A stretch of 63,009 nt of DNA from Granulicella sp. Its GTDB lineage: Bacteria > Acidobacteriota > Terriglobia > Terriglobales > Acidobacteriaceae. Positions 1 to 9,336 of this stretch are shown here, one piece after another. A program made the position numbers and the translations under genes. The DNA lies in contig DAHXNO010000027.1 of the NCBI GenBank assembly GCA_027365345.1, positions 1-63,009 on the forward strand, in the 5' to 3' direction. The notes under the pieces were generated by a model. The model was not told where the DNA came from and made no database searches. It saw only the letters and a program-made list of their open reading frames with translations. Positions within the stretch are counted from its first letter, which is position 1. Every line of letters starts with the position of its first letter.

Positions 1-84
1 AAACTCTCGTATTCATCCATCCAGTTTCTCCTTGTAGTGTGCTTGGCGGCTCACGACTCGGAGTCTCTGGGTGGACTTCCGTAA

Positions 85-438
85 ATGTCAAACTTCTACT
101 GCCTCCCCGGCAGAGCCGGGGGAACTCCCGTTTGGATTAGCAATGTGTACCTCGGGCGGCCGTGGCGACCCTACGCTCTGGTCGTCTATCTGAACACCTG
201 GATGGGTAAGCAGATTATGCCCGCCGGCTGGCGAGAGTGGCATCCGGGAGAGACTGATTCGCTGGAGACCGCTTTTTATGCCGAGTTTCACTCCAGCGGA
301 CCCGGCGCGGACCCTGGCGGGCGCGAGCCATTTTCTCACCAGTTGACCGAGAAGCAAGCCAAGCAGTTTGCGCCGGAGAACTGGCTGCGGGGCAGCGACG
401 GATGGAACCCAACTGCGGTTCAAAAGCAGCAACCATAG
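85..438 (+). pseudogene. Truncated C-terminal remnant of a pectinesterase
   Basis: An open frame of 117 codons whose last roughly 100 residues match the C-terminal end of the polygalacturonase-pectinesterase fusion at 17002-19362 almost residue for residue, starting at SNVYLGRPWRP and ending with the same WNPTA..QP tail and a stop at the same place. YLGRPW is a conserved pectinesterase motif. The catalytic Asp region (DFIFGNA) and everything before it are missing, and the first 15 or so codons are unrelated sequence, so this cannot be an active enzyme. Many differences from the intact copy are silent third-base changes, which means the ancestor was a diverged paralog kept under selection before it was broken, not a fresh duplication. 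The rest of the ancestor might lie beyond the left edge, but the frame does not continue upstream. Confidence 0.8.
105..121. repeat. GC-rich hairpin at pseudogene breakpoint
   Basis: Seven-base inverted arms (CCCCGGC and GCCGGGG) enclose the three-base loop AGA. The hairpin lies just before the point, near 136, where similarity to the pectinesterase tail at 19063-19362 begins. It has no downstream T run, so it does not look like an intrinsic terminator. It may be part of a small repeat or recombination scar; I see no second copy in this window. Confidence 0.4.
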
Positions 439-556
439 GAATGTCGAGTGGCGCGTCTCGGCGGGCATGGCTATGGAGCCCGGCGAGGGAGCCAGGCGAG
501 GGAGCCAAGCTGTCGAGCCTTGGGATGGAGGCTTGCAGGGGCGAATCATGCCCCCC

Positions 557-3500
557 TTACTTCTGCGAGATAAGATCCACTTTTTTGAGGTTGTCGTCGG
601 GGATGCGATCGATGAGCAAGAGCAGCGGATCGACGCCGGCCTTGTCGGGGAGCGTATCCGTGACGAAGCTGTAAGTGTTGGTCGCTCCGGTGCTCCCGCT
701 TACGATGTGGACGCGCTCGCGAGCCAGAACGGCGCCATAGTGAAAGCCTTTGGGCGGCGCCGCGAGCGCACCGACATCGATCCAGTCATTCATCGGCACT
801 TCGACTTCATTGCCCTTGGCGTCGGCCTTGTATTTGTGGGTCTGGATGACGACGGTGACCAGGTATTTGCCGTCGGGCCGCTTGACGGCGGTGGCACTGA
901 GGGCGCGGTTGGAGAAGATGGTGATGTCCTTGAAGAGGTCCTGCATGAGGTACTGGTACTGCGCAGGGGTCTGCGCGGAGAGCGCGTTGACCAATGCCCA
1001 GGAGGTGGGATATGGAGCGCCGTGGTAGCCAAACTCACCGAGGATCTGGCGCAGCGCGGCGTTGACGTGATCCTCGCCGATCATGTCGCGCAGGTAGTAC
1101 ATCACCACCGAGCCCTTACGGTAGTGGATGTAGCCCTGGCTGGCTTCGACGCGCATGAGCGGCCGCTCCTTCAAACGTTCCGTACCGCGCGCGCGGAGGT
1201 AGGCGTCCATCTCATACTGGAGGAACTTGCGCATGGCGTTCTGGCCGTACTGCTTCTCCATGACCATGAGAGCCGAGTACTGGGCGAGGGTTTCGGAGAG
1301 CGATGTGGCACCTTCCATGTTTGCGCCAACAAGCTGGTGAGCCCACCACTGGTGCGCCATCTCATGCGCGACGACGTAAAAGACCATGTCGATATCGTCG
1401 GGCTTTTCAATGTCGGCGATGAAGCCAATTGACTCCGAGTAGGGCATGGTTCCGGGGAAGGCCTGAGCGAAGCTGGCCACGCGCGGAAACTCGACGATGC
1501 GCGCCTCGCGCTGGTAGTACGGGCCGAAGTTGGTGGTGTAGTAGGCGAAGGATTTCTGGACGGAATCGAGCATGCGCGGAACGTTCCAGGGCTGCTCGCG
1601 CAGATAGTAGACCTCGATCAAGATCGGCTGCCCGTTGGGTGCGGTCCAGGTGCGGCGCGCAACGGTGTAGCCAGCGGAAAGGAAAGAGTAAAAGTTAAGC
1701 GCGGAATGGTCCAGCTTGTACTCGTAGAAGTTGCGATTGTCCTGAACCCAGGAGCGAATGAGCGAGCCGGGAGCGATGGCGGTCTGGCTGCGGTTGGTGC
1801 TGATTACGGTATCGACGTTGACCCAGTCGGAGTTGTTCGAGATGTAGGTGTTGCGGCAGTCGGCGGTACAGTTGACCTCCAGCTTTGGCATGAGGTCTTT
1901 TTCTTTCAGGCCGAAGCGATGGCGAACATTGGGGTCTGTGAGTTCATTGTCCTCCTGATAGCCGATCTGTGGCAGGATGCTGTTGTTGAAGAAGGTGCCG
2001 TTCTGCGCTATGCCGGTCATTGTGGTCTGGTTTTCAAAGCCGCGCGGATGGCTTTCGACATCGAGAAGGAGCGTGCGCTGTTCGCCGGGCTGCATGGGGG
2101 TGGTGAGATTGTAGATGCGGAAGCCGGTTTCGGTGTCGTTGATGGCCAGCTTTGCGCCGGGCAGCGTGATGCGCGAGGTAAAATCGCGATCCGTGGAAAA
2201 CCAGACCTGTGAGATCGGCGCCGAGGTTTCATTCTGAATCTGCTCGGTTGAGTGCAGGATGAGGCCGCGATGGTGAGGGTAGATGGCCACGTTGTAGTGC
2301 ACGTCGATGATGCGCGGCTGGGGAAGATTCTGGTACTTCTTCCAGCGCTTCTCATAGTCGGCCTGGCGACGCTGCGCCTGGTGTTCGCTGTCGAAGTGGT
2401 TCAGGATCTCCGTGTTGTAGAAGACCCACGCGCCGGTGAGCAGGAAGCCTGCGAGGCCGAGGTACGCGGTAGCGCGCACCGCGCCGTGGAAGCGTTGCCG
2501 GGCGTTGAAGAGCCGAGCGCGCCAGCGCGTGTCGCGACCGCGCTGCCAAAGCAGTACGCTGACAACGGAGAGCAGCAGGCAGAAGAATCCCCAGTAAACG
2601 GCGAACCAGCGCCAGGAGACGATCCAAGGCGCGAATCCAAAGAAGTCGGAGTAGGTCATCGTGGGCAACGATCCGAACTCCAGCATCCGCGAGGCGACGT
2701 GCAACGGACGCCACATGAAGGTGTTGGCGATGACCACGGCGATGAAGGCGAAGTACCCGACGTATTTGTTCGGCGAGAGCACGTGGACGAAAAAAGCCAG
2801 CGCGGCGAAAAATGCGAAGCTGACCATGGTGTGAAAGAGAAGCGAGTCCGCGTAGAGGCCGATCTGAAAGCGCGTGTAGTGGTCGAAGGCCTGAACGGCG
2901 ACGGAGACGCAGACCACCAGAACGAGGATGGAGATGATGGTAGCCAGCAGCGCGAAGAACCTGGCGACGAAGCCCGGCCACTCGGGAACCGGCAGCGCGT
3001 CCTGCACCTCATCGACGCGCGCATCGCGCTCCTCCCAGACCAGCACGCCGGCAAAGAAGGTGATCATGGCGATGAGGAACAGGAACAGGGTTCCGCTGAT
3101 GATGTCGATCATGGAGTAGGTGACCGGGCGGGTGGTTAACCCATAGCCGGAGCGGGCGCTGAAAATGAGCGAGGCTACGCAGTTCAGGAGTGCAGCCAGC
3201 GTGAGCACGATGAAGGTGACGGACTTCATCAGCCGGCGCACCTCGATGCGGGTGAAGGCCAGCAACTGAGGCACGCGCGCTGAGGCTCCGAAGTGCAGGC
3301 TGAAGACAGGGCGTGGCGTGGGAACGACAAGGTTCTCCGCGGCTGCGGAGGGTTTCTTTTTAGACACACGCTCCGCGCGCTCTTCAAATCGGAATCGCCA
3401 ACAGGCAAAGGCGAAGACGGCAAGACCGACGGCGATCCAGAGGAGCCGATTCCACAGCAGGAGCCCATCAAAACTGAGGACGTGAGTGTTGCGCTGCGCG

Positions 3501-4171
3501 ACGGTCCAGTATTTGGTGGCGTAGTTGAAGGCGTCGTTGCCGAAGGGGTCAAGCATGGCAGCGAGCTTTTCATTGCGCATATCCGAGGTAAACGCGCTGG
3601 CGATGGCGTCGGCGACGATGAGCAGGATGCCACCGATGAAGGAGACGATGGTGGAGCGCGTGAGCACGGCAATGGTGAAGAGGATGGCGGCGATGAAAAA
3701 CGTGTTCGGCAGTGCGAAGAGCAAGAAGCTGACGCCGTGCGCTGCCCAGACGACGGGGCCGAAGCGATCGTGATCAGCCCAGGGCATGAGCGGCGCCAGC
3801 AGCGCGCCGACGCTGATGCCGAGCATGGGGATGGTGGAGATGACGACTGCGCCGAAGAAGCGGCCGAGCAGGAAGTCCATGCGCCGGATCGGCTTGGTGA
3901 AGAGGATCTGGTGCATGTTTACGGCAAATTCGCGCGAGGCCGCGGAGTTGACGAAGGCCACGGTCATCAGCAGCGTGATGAACCACATGATGGAGTAGAA
4001 CTGCTGGATGACGAAGGGCGCATTGCGGAAGGTGTTGCCGATGGCTCCGCCGACGGTGACCTGGTCCGTGCTGAGCGCGAGCAGGATGAGCAGCGCAACG
4101 ATGGCGGTAAAGACCCAGAGCATCGTTGAGCGCAGCCAGTAGCGGACCTCAAAAGCGAAAAAGTGAAGCAT
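557..4171 (-). CDS. ABC transporter permease fused to M1-family aminopeptidase
   Basis: This 1204-residue protein joins two functions. The N-terminal half (about 1-600) carries many hydrophobic segments arranged like two ABC-2 permease units, with an early loop near residue 100 and a second membrane block from about 315 to 560, and then one more helix near 590. The C-terminal half (about 640-1150) is an M1-type metallopeptidase: HEMAH near residues 935-939 is the zinc site, followed by a conserved glutamate (SET) about 20 residues on and a downstream Y..GS..MYYLRD segment. The peptidase domain should face the periplasm. The ATG is preceded by GGGAG at a 5-base spacing. Its ATPase partner ends 14 bases upstream, so the two form an operon. 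The family is known from Acidobacteria and Bacteroidetes; the substrate is unknown, with peptide export plus trimming as an inference. Confidence 0.88.
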   Translation of the reverse strand: MLHFFAFEVRYWLRSTMLWVFTAIVALLILLALSTDQVTVGGAIGNTFRNAPFVIQQFYSIMWFITLLMTVAFVNSAASREFAVNMHQILFTKPIRRMDFLLGRFFGAVVISTIPMLGISVGALLAPLMPWADHDRFGPVVWAAHGVSFLLFALPNTFFIAAILFTIAVLTRSTIVSFIGGILLIVADAIASAFTSDMRNEKLAAMLDPFGNDAFNYATKYWTVAQRNTHVLSFDGLLLWNRLLWIAVGLAVFAFACWRFRFEERAERVSKKKPSAAAENLVVPTPRPVFSLHFGASARVPQLLAFTRIEVRRLMKSVTFIVLTLAALLNCVASLIFSARSGYGLTTRPVTYSMIDIISGTLFLFLIAMITFFAGVLVWEERDARVDEVQDALPVPEWPGFVARFFALLATIISILVLVVCVSVAVQAFDHYTRFQIGLYADSLLFHTMVSFAFFAALAFFVHVLSPNKYVGYFAFIAVVIANTFMWRPLHVASRMLEFGSLPTMTYSDFFGFAPWIVSWRWFAVYWGFFCLLLSVVSVLLWQRGRDTRWRARLFNARQRFHGAVRATAYLGLAGFLLTGAWVFYNTEILNHFDSEHQAQRRQADYEKRWKKYQNLPQPRIIDVHYNVAIYPHHRGLILHSTEQIQNETSAPISQVWFSTDRDFTSRITLPGAKLAINDTETGFRIYNLTTPMQPGEQRTLLLDVESHPRGFENQTTMTGIAQNGTFFNNSILPQIGYQEDNELTDPNVRHRFGLKEKDLMPKLEVNCTADCRNTYISNNSDWVNVDTVISTNRSQTAIAPGSLIRSWVQDNRNFYEYKLDHSALNFYSFLSAGYTVARRTWTAPNGQPILIEVYYLREQPWNVPRMLDSVQKSFAYYTTNFGPYYQREARIVEFPRVASFAQAFPGTMPYSESIGFIADIEKPDDIDMVFYVVAHEMAHQWWAHQLVGANMEGATSLSETLAQYSALMVMEKQYGQNAMRKFLQYEMDAYLRARGTERLKERPLMRVEASQGYIHYRKGSVVMYYLRDMIGEDHVNAALRQILGEFGYHGAPYPTSWALVNALSAQTPAQYQYLMQDLFKDITIFSNRALSATAVKRPDGKYLVTVVIQTHKYKADAKGNEVEVPMNDWIDVGALAAPPKGFHYGAVLARERVHIVSGSTGATNTYSFVTDTLPDKAGVDPLLLLIDRIPDDNLKKVDLISQK

Positions 4172-4185
4172 GGAAACTCCCGGGG

Positions 4186-5085
4186 TTACTTTGCGCCTAG
4201 ACCGGCGATGTTGGCGAAGAAGACATCTTCAAGGTCGGGAGAGACGGCGAGGAATCCCGGCTCGGGCGCGTGATCGGCCAGGACATGAATCTGCGGCTGG
4301 CCGGCGACGAGTTTGTGCGAGATGACGGCCATGCGGGATTGGTACTCCGCCACCTGTTCACGGGCGACGCTGCGGGCCCAGACGCGATCGGCAAGGTTGG
4401 CGACGGCGGCATCTGGTGAACCGGCGAAGAGCACGCGGCCCTGGTGGATGATGGCCATGTTGCGGCACAACTCCATCACGTCCTGAACGATGTGAGTGGA
4501 GAGAATGACGACGACGTTTTCGCCTATCTCGGCCAGCAGATTGTAGAAGCGGTTGCGCTCGCCGGGATCGAGGCCGGCCGTTGGCTCGTCTACGATGAGC
4601 AGGCGTGGGTCAGCCAGCAGCGCCTGGGCGATGCCGAAGCGCTGGCGCATGCCGCCAGAGTATCCGCTGAGCGCTTTGCGGCGATGATCCCAGAGGTTGA
4701 CGCGATGGAGCATGGCGTGAACGACCTCGCGCCGCTCTTTGCCATTCGTGATGCCTTTGAGCAGAGCAAGGTGGTCAAGCATCTCCTCGGCGCTGACGCG
4801 GGGGTAGACGCCAAAGTCCTGCGGCAGATAGCCGAGCAGTTTGCGCACCTCTTCTTTTTGCGCGAGCACGTCTATGGAGCCGAAGCGGACGGAGCCGGAG
4901 TCCGGCTCCTGAAGCGTGGCGATGGTGCGCATCAGTGTGGATTTGCCTGCGCCGTTTGGTCCGAGGAGGCCGTAAAGGCCGCGCGGAATGATGAGCGAGA
5001 CGCCATCGAGCGCCTTGACTCCATTCTTATAGGTTTTGGTCAGATTCTGAATACGCAATTCGAGTGCGTCGGTGTGCTCCGTCAC
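4186..5085 (-). CDS. ABC transporter ATP-binding protein
   Basis: A 299-residue ABC ATPase. Walker A GPNGAGKST lies at residues 42-50, the Q-loop near LGYLPQDFG, the signature SGYSGGMRQR near 145, Walker B LLIVDEPTAGLDP near 165 and the switch His in ILSTHIVQD. It lacks membrane segments and should power the permease/M1 fusion encoded 14 bases downstream in the same direction. The start is GTG, preceded by AGGAGA seven bases upstream. The C-terminal 80 residues, beyond the ATPase core, resemble the accessory domain of ABC-2 exporters of the CcmA/NatA/DrrA class. The cargo cannot be read from the sequence. Confidence 0.93.
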   Translation of the reverse strand: MTEHTDALELRIQNLTKTYKNGVKALDGVSLIIPRGLYGLLGPNGAGKSTLMRTIATLQEPDSGSVRFGSIDVLAQKEEVRKLLGYLPQDFGVYPRVSAEEMLDHLALLKGITNGKERREVVHAMLHRVNLWDHRRKALSGYSGGMRQRFGIAQALLADPRLLIVDEPTAGLDPGERNRFYNLLAEIGENVVVILSTHIVQDVMELCRNMAIIHQGRVLFAGSPDAAVANLADRVWARSVAREQVAEYQSRMAVISHKLVAGQPQIHVLADHAPEPGFLAVSPDLEDVFFANIAGLGAK

Positions 5086-5444
5086 AGAAGATTCTCCTGA
5101 ACGGCCCGAACGCAGACAGACAGGCGCAGGCCGCGATGGTGAGGATGGAACGATGAGATGGCAGCCGCACCGCGGAGGCAGGAGCCGGGGCGGAATTAAA
5201 AGCGCGAGTGCAAACCATGCTACGCGAAAACGCGGGAGGCGGTTCCAGAAAAATCAGTTGTGATGATGAATTTTGGCAGTAAAGCGTTGGGCGATCGCGA
5301 TGTTTTATCCCTCCGCTGTCCCGCCCCCCCCGTAAACGCCAGCAAGATCGAGCAGGTGGCGTGGTGCTTCGAGTTCGCAGCGAGCGACCAAAGCGTTCCG
5401 CAAAAAACGATGGCATGGGGCTGAACGCGCGGTACAGGACAGGG
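5086..5444. other. Intergenic region upstream of the ABC/M1 operon
   Basis: About 360 bases without a supportable gene. It should hold the promoter of the minus-strand ABC operon, but I see no convincing -10/-35 pair. A run of eight C (near 5325-5333) and mixed base composition are the only visible peculiarities. Confidence 0.5.
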
Positions 5445-5771
5445 TTAGAGGTCGGATGTGTGCATGATTTCAAGGGCTCCGTCGGCAATCTCCACGAGTA
5501 GCTCTGCGACCTTTGGATCTTCCTGCCAACCACCGGTATCGATAAGCCCTTTGTTCCTCTGAGAGATCTGGCGTAATGCCCTAAAGATGCGCTGGCGATC
5601 GACTTCTTCTTTTAGATCCGCCGCGCTCCAAGTAGAAGTGCAACACAGCGGGGAGGAGATGTTGCATAGGTAGGTCGTATCAGCAGCCGAGTTTGGGGGA
5701 GCGTATCGAGCTTTTATCTTGTGGGCCAGAAAGAGCTGTTTCCACGCACGTGGTACAGGACGTTCCTCCAT
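5445..5771 (-). CDS. Doubtful hypothetical protein or gene remnant
   Basis: An open frame of 108 codons. The last 55 residues (from DLKEEVDRQRIFRALRQI) look protein-like, with a charged amphipathic helix pattern and an acidic end, but the first 25 codons run antisense through the glycosyltransferase remnant that begins near 5703. The true N-terminus is therefore lost or artificial. I do not recognise a family. It is most likely the tail of a broken gene; a short functional protein from a non-ATG start cannot be excluded. Confidence 0.2.
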   Translation of the reverse strand: MEERPVPRAWKQLFLAHKIKARYAPPNSAADTTYLCNISSPLCCTSTWSAADLKEEVDRQRIFRALRQISQRNKGLIDTGGWQEDPKVAELLVEIADGALEIMHTSDL

Positions 5772-6152
5772 CTTCCGTTCCTGATGTCGCTTGGGGTGGG
5801 TCTCTCAGTCACCAATACCAAGGCGGTTATGGAAGCCATCTTCGGAGTGAAGAGCGCATTTGCGCGGACCCCGAAATACCGCGTGCAGAAGAAGGGCGAA
5901 AAGTCGCAGGCCAGGAAGTACCGCAAGCGCCTGGGAATTATTCCCTGGATTGAGCTAGCCGTCGGCATCTGCTTCGCCGCCACCGTCTGGTATGCCGTGA
6001 GCACGGAAAACTTCTTTACCGTTCCCTTTCTGCTGCTCTTCGTTCTTGGCTACTCGTACACCGACTTGCTCAGCATCTTCCGGGGCCTCTTCGAACGCAA
6101 AGGATCGGCGGGCGGCGAGATGCATGAGAAGCCCTACCCAGTGGGCATTTAA
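5703..6152 (+). pseudogene. C-terminal remnant of a family 2 glycosyltransferase
   Basis: The frame encodes the C-terminal membrane part typical of processive GT2 enzymes (cellulose synthase/poly-GlcNAc synthase type): SFYLVGQKELFPRTW, a hydrophobic stretch, the conserved NTKAVMEAIFGVKSAF.RTPKY segment, then two transmembrane helices (roughly IIPWIELAVGICFAATVWY and FFTVPFLLLFVLGYSYTDLL). The glycosyltransferase domain with its DxD and QxxRW motifs is absent. The frame stays open upstream only to about 5670, and likeness to the family stops around 5703. The longest usable start is GTG at 5721, giving 143 residues, but without the catalytic domain this is a relic. It lies beside another fragment in the opposite direction, so the region looks like a rearrangement scar. 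Confidence 0.7.
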
Positions 6153-6417
6153 GTCGAAGTTGACTTCTGAGCCGCTTAGCATCAATTCACGATCTTCGGA
6201 GAAGCAAGACGAGTAAGGCGGGGGGTCGGAACCGCAAGCTGGCACAGAGGTTCCGTTCAGAGCTCTTCCAAGGCCGGTGGCACTCGTCCAGTCACGCGGA
6301 GGAGCGTTCCACCACCCAGAATCTCAGGAGCACGGCAAACTGCCTGGCGTCTCGCGCCATCCAGGCTGCAAAGATCGTAAACCGGCTCTTGCAACAGGAC
6401 GCGTCCCAATAGCCCCG

Positions 6418-9099
6418 TTACATCGCTGGGTAGTTGATCTCCTCATGCAGCGGAAGCTCGGCGGATGATGGGCCCACACTCAGTGTCCGTGCGCCTTGCG
6501 GCAACGTCCACTTCTGTTCTTTCGCGGACCAGTACTGCAACTGGCGAAGCGGCACATGCAGCGCGACCACGCGGCTTTGGCCCGCTGGGATATTGACCCG
6601 GTCAAAGGCTACCAGCGCGTTCACCGGGAACTGCACACCCGCCGGGATCGAGCTCGGCGCGCCAAGATAAGCCTGCGGCACTTCGTCAGAGTCCATCTTG
6701 CCCGTGTTGCGAATCTCGAAGCTCAGATTCAGCCCGCCGTCCTCGGCCTTCTGAACCTTCAGCCCAGAGTAGGCAAAGCTGGCGTAGCTCAAGCCGTAGC
6801 CAAATGGGAATAGCGGCTGGATGTGCTCCTTCTGGAACCAGCGGTAACCCACATTAACGCCTTCGCTATAAGTTGTCTTTCCGTCAACGCCCTTCCTGCT
6901 CCGCTCCGGATAGCGCGGATCGGTCGCCGGATAGTCCGTCAGCTTCTTCCCCCAGGTCACCGGCAGCCGCCCGGCCGGACTTGCCTTGCCGAGCAGCAGA
7001 TTGGCCGTGGACCATCCACCTTCGTCGCCGGGCCACCACATTTCGAGTACGGCCCTCACCTTGTCGAGCCACGGCAGCGCCACTGGCTGGCTCGTATTGA
7101 GCACAACGATGGTGTTCGGATTCACCGCCGCCACCTCTTCCACCAACTTGTCCTGATCACCCGGCAGCCCAAAGACAGGCGTTAGCCGTGTCCAGACAAA
7201 GACCACGGCGACCTTGGCCTTCTTCGCCGCCTCAATCGCCGCCGCGGCATCCGCCTTGCGCTGCTCAGGCGTGTACCAGTTCAGACACACCTGCACCGGC
7301 GCTCCAGAGCTGTCCGGCGTGGTCTTCACCTCAATTGCATGTGGGCCGGCTGTCAGGCGTACGGCGCGCCGCAGATTGTCCAGCCCGTCGGGTGTCGGCA
7401 CTACATTGTCTTGGTTGGCTTGCAGAATATCGCCGTGCACTCCACCCTGGAAGGCGCCGGTCCGCGCCAGCGGTTTGCCGTCGATCATGATGCTGGCATT
7501 GGTCCCCAGCGCCTGCAGATAGAGCCAGTAATCGCCGCCGTGCGGCGGGGTGAGCGTGCCCTTCCACGTCAGCATCGCATTGGCCGGCAGTGGGTTGCCA
7601 TTCAGTTGGGGGAAGTTCAGTTGCGCGTCCACCTGCGTCGCGCCACCGCCGCTGCCGGTGCGCAGCAAGCCGGGCTTGCCGTCGTGGCTCAGGGCGCTGG
7701 CCGGAACAAGGGTTCCGGTCATGTTGTCCGCCACGGCGAATCGAATGTGCGGATCCCCGGAGATCTTTCGCATCGCCGCCAGCGGACCCACCTCGCGCCA
7801 CGGCAACCCCACGCTGCGTTCTCCGTTGATTCCGATCGAGTCTACCTGTCCGGCCGTCGGCCCGATCAGCACCACGTCGTCCAGTTCCGCGGCGTTGAGC
7901 GGCAGCAAATGGTCATCATCTTTCAGCAGAACGGCGGCATCTTCACCGGTCCTTTCAATAATCTTCGCGTTGGCCTCAATGTCTTGCGGCGTTACGGAAT
8001 GCTTTTCGCCGCCGTCCAGATAGCCAAACCTATCCATCTCGCTGAGGACACGCCCGGCTGCCTGGGTGATTCTTGCCTCGGTCACCGTTCCATCTTTCAG
8101 GGCAGCCGGCATTCTCTCCGGGTTCAACTTGACCCCGAAGTCACCCTTGCCTCGTGGCGCCGGGGCCGGCTCCTCCGGAATGTGGCCACCGAACATCGCC
8201 ATCATGTCCTTCATGGCCTGCGGTGGAATGGGCCGCGGCGGCGCAAGACTGAAGAACGACGGAATTCCAAGTCCGGTCCCCGGCATCTCCATATCCAGAC
8301 CGGCGTTGATAAAGTTCACCGCATGGACCGCGCCCCAGTCGGAGGTCACGAACCCTTTGAATCCCATCTGGCCGCGCAGGATCACCGTCAGATTGTGCTT
8401 GTTGCCGCAGGCAAACGGGCCGTTGATCCGGTTGTAAGAGCACATCATCGATGCCACCCCCGCATGGATCGCGGCATCGAACGGAGCCAGATAGACCTCG
8501 TGCAGCGTCTGATCGTCCACAAAGATGTTCGTCGCATTCGAGTCGTAGGCCACGTAATGCTTCACCATCGCCATCTCGTGCTGCGACTGGATGCCCTCAA
8601 TCTCCTTGGCCCCGATGACGCTGGTCAGGTAAGGATCCTCGCCAAAGGTGTTGTATCCGCGACCGAACTCAAGGTCGCGATCGATATTCACAAACGGCTG
8701 CAGGCTTACGTCAATGCCGTTGGCGCGGTCCTCGCGTCCGATCACGACGCCATTTTCGAAGGCATCTTTGGGGCTGAAGGTTGCGGCGACGCCCATGGTC
8801 GCCGTCTCGCCCTCGCTCGGCACGCGCGTCAGCACGCCCGGCGGCCCGTCCGCAAAACGCAGTCCCGGAATGCCGAGCCTTGGCACACCCGCCAGATAGC
8901 CCGCCTGCCCTTGGTAGACCGCGGGGTCCTCCAGCGCACCGTGAATCAGCGCGATCTTTTCCTGAAGCGTCATCTCGCTGAGCAGCCGGTCCACTCGAGG
9001 ATTGCCGGTCACCACCGGCGCAGACTGCGCCGCCGCCATGCTAGCCAGCAACATGGCGGCGCCCATTGCCGCCAGCCTGTGCACAGAAATTCCTCGCAT
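6418..9099 (-). CDS. Secreted GH3 beta-glucosidase with PA14-like insert
   Basis: An 893-residue glycoside hydrolase family 3 protein. A signal peptide (MRGISVHRLAAMGAAMLLASMAAAQ) opens the sequence. The catalytic barrel follows, with KHYVAYD and the nucleophile Asp in VTSDWGAVH near residue 253. The alpha/beta sandwich domain is split by a PA14-like sugar-binding insert at about 470-600 (DYWLYLQ, NASIMIDGK). A fibronectin-III-like C-terminal domain ends the protein. The family releases terminal beta-linked sugars from oligosaccharides. I chose the ATG at 9099 because GGAGGG sits five bases ahead; the upstream in-frame start at 9117 would place codons before that site. It is divergent from the TonB receptor and belongs to the pectin/plant-polymer locus. 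The precise sugar specificity cannot be read. Confidence 0.93.
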   Translation of the reverse strand: MRGISVHRLAAMGAAMLLASMAAAQSAPVVTGNPRVDRLLSEMTLQEKIALIHGALEDPAVYQGQAGYLAGVPRLGIPGLRFADGPPGVLTRVPSEGETATMGVAATFSPKDAFENGVVIGREDRANGIDVSLQPFVNIDRDLEFGRGYNTFGEDPYLTSVIGAKEIEGIQSQHEMAMVKHYVAYDSNATNIFVDDQTLHEVYLAPFDAAIHAGVASMMCSYNRINGPFACGNKHNLTVILRGQMGFKGFVTSDWGAVHAVNFINAGLDMEMPGTGLGIPSFFSLAPPRPIPPQAMKDMMAMFGGHIPEEPAPAPRGKGDFGVKLNPERMPAALKDGTVTEARITQAAGRVLSEMDRFGYLDGGEKHSVTPQDIEANAKIIERTGEDAAVLLKDDDHLLPLNAAELDDVVLIGPTAGQVDSIGINGERSVGLPWREVGPLAAMRKISGDPHIRFAVADNMTGTLVPASALSHDGKPGLLRTGSGGGATQVDAQLNFPQLNGNPLPANAMLTWKGTLTPPHGGDYWLYLQALGTNASIMIDGKPLARTGAFQGGVHGDILQANQDNVVPTPDGLDNLRRAVRLTAGPHAIEVKTTPDSSGAPVQVCLNWYTPEQRKADAAAAIEAAKKAKVAVVFVWTRLTPVFGLPGDQDKLVEEVAAVNPNTIVVLNTSQPVALPWLDKVRAVLEMWWPGDEGGWSTANLLLGKASPAGRLPVTWGKKLTDYPATDPRYPERSRKGVDGKTTYSEGVNVGYRWFQKEHIQPLFPFGYGLSYASFAYSGLKVQKAEDGGLNLSFEIRNTGKMDSDEVPQAYLGAPSSIPAGVQFPVNALVAFDRVNIPAGQSRVVALHVPLRQLQYWSAKEQKWTLPQGARTLSVGPSSAELPLHEEINYPAM

Positions 9100-9288
9100 T
9101 ATTTCCCTCCGGAGCAACGTCCCGAGCAGTCTAATGGCGCACTCAATGGCTTGGCAAATGAAAGGAAGCGACGCGGGTCATTGCCCCTCAGTCTTACATC
9201 GGCGTTTGCCGACCCACGGTAAATGAAACCGCTTTCGACGAATGGACAAAACCTTCTTATGGAGACATCTCTGATAGGAACCTTCTCG

Positions 9289-9336
9289 GATCAGGCGATG
9301 GATCAGGTGATGGATCAGGTGATGGATCAGGTGATT
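9289..9336. repeat. Four-copy 12-base tandem repeat GATCAGGTGATG
   Basis: Four consecutive copies of GATCAGGTGATG. The first has C for T at position 8, the second and third are perfect, and the fourth differs in its last base. The unit is a multiple of three, so it gives DQVM repeats in one frame, but that frame has no sensible protein around it. Confidence 0.85.

Noticed and set aside
7339-9222. A 627-codon open frame opposite the GH3 gene
   Set aside because: It lies antisense to a gene with clear GH3 motifs; long antisense frames are expected from GC-rich codon bias, and the translation has no family features.
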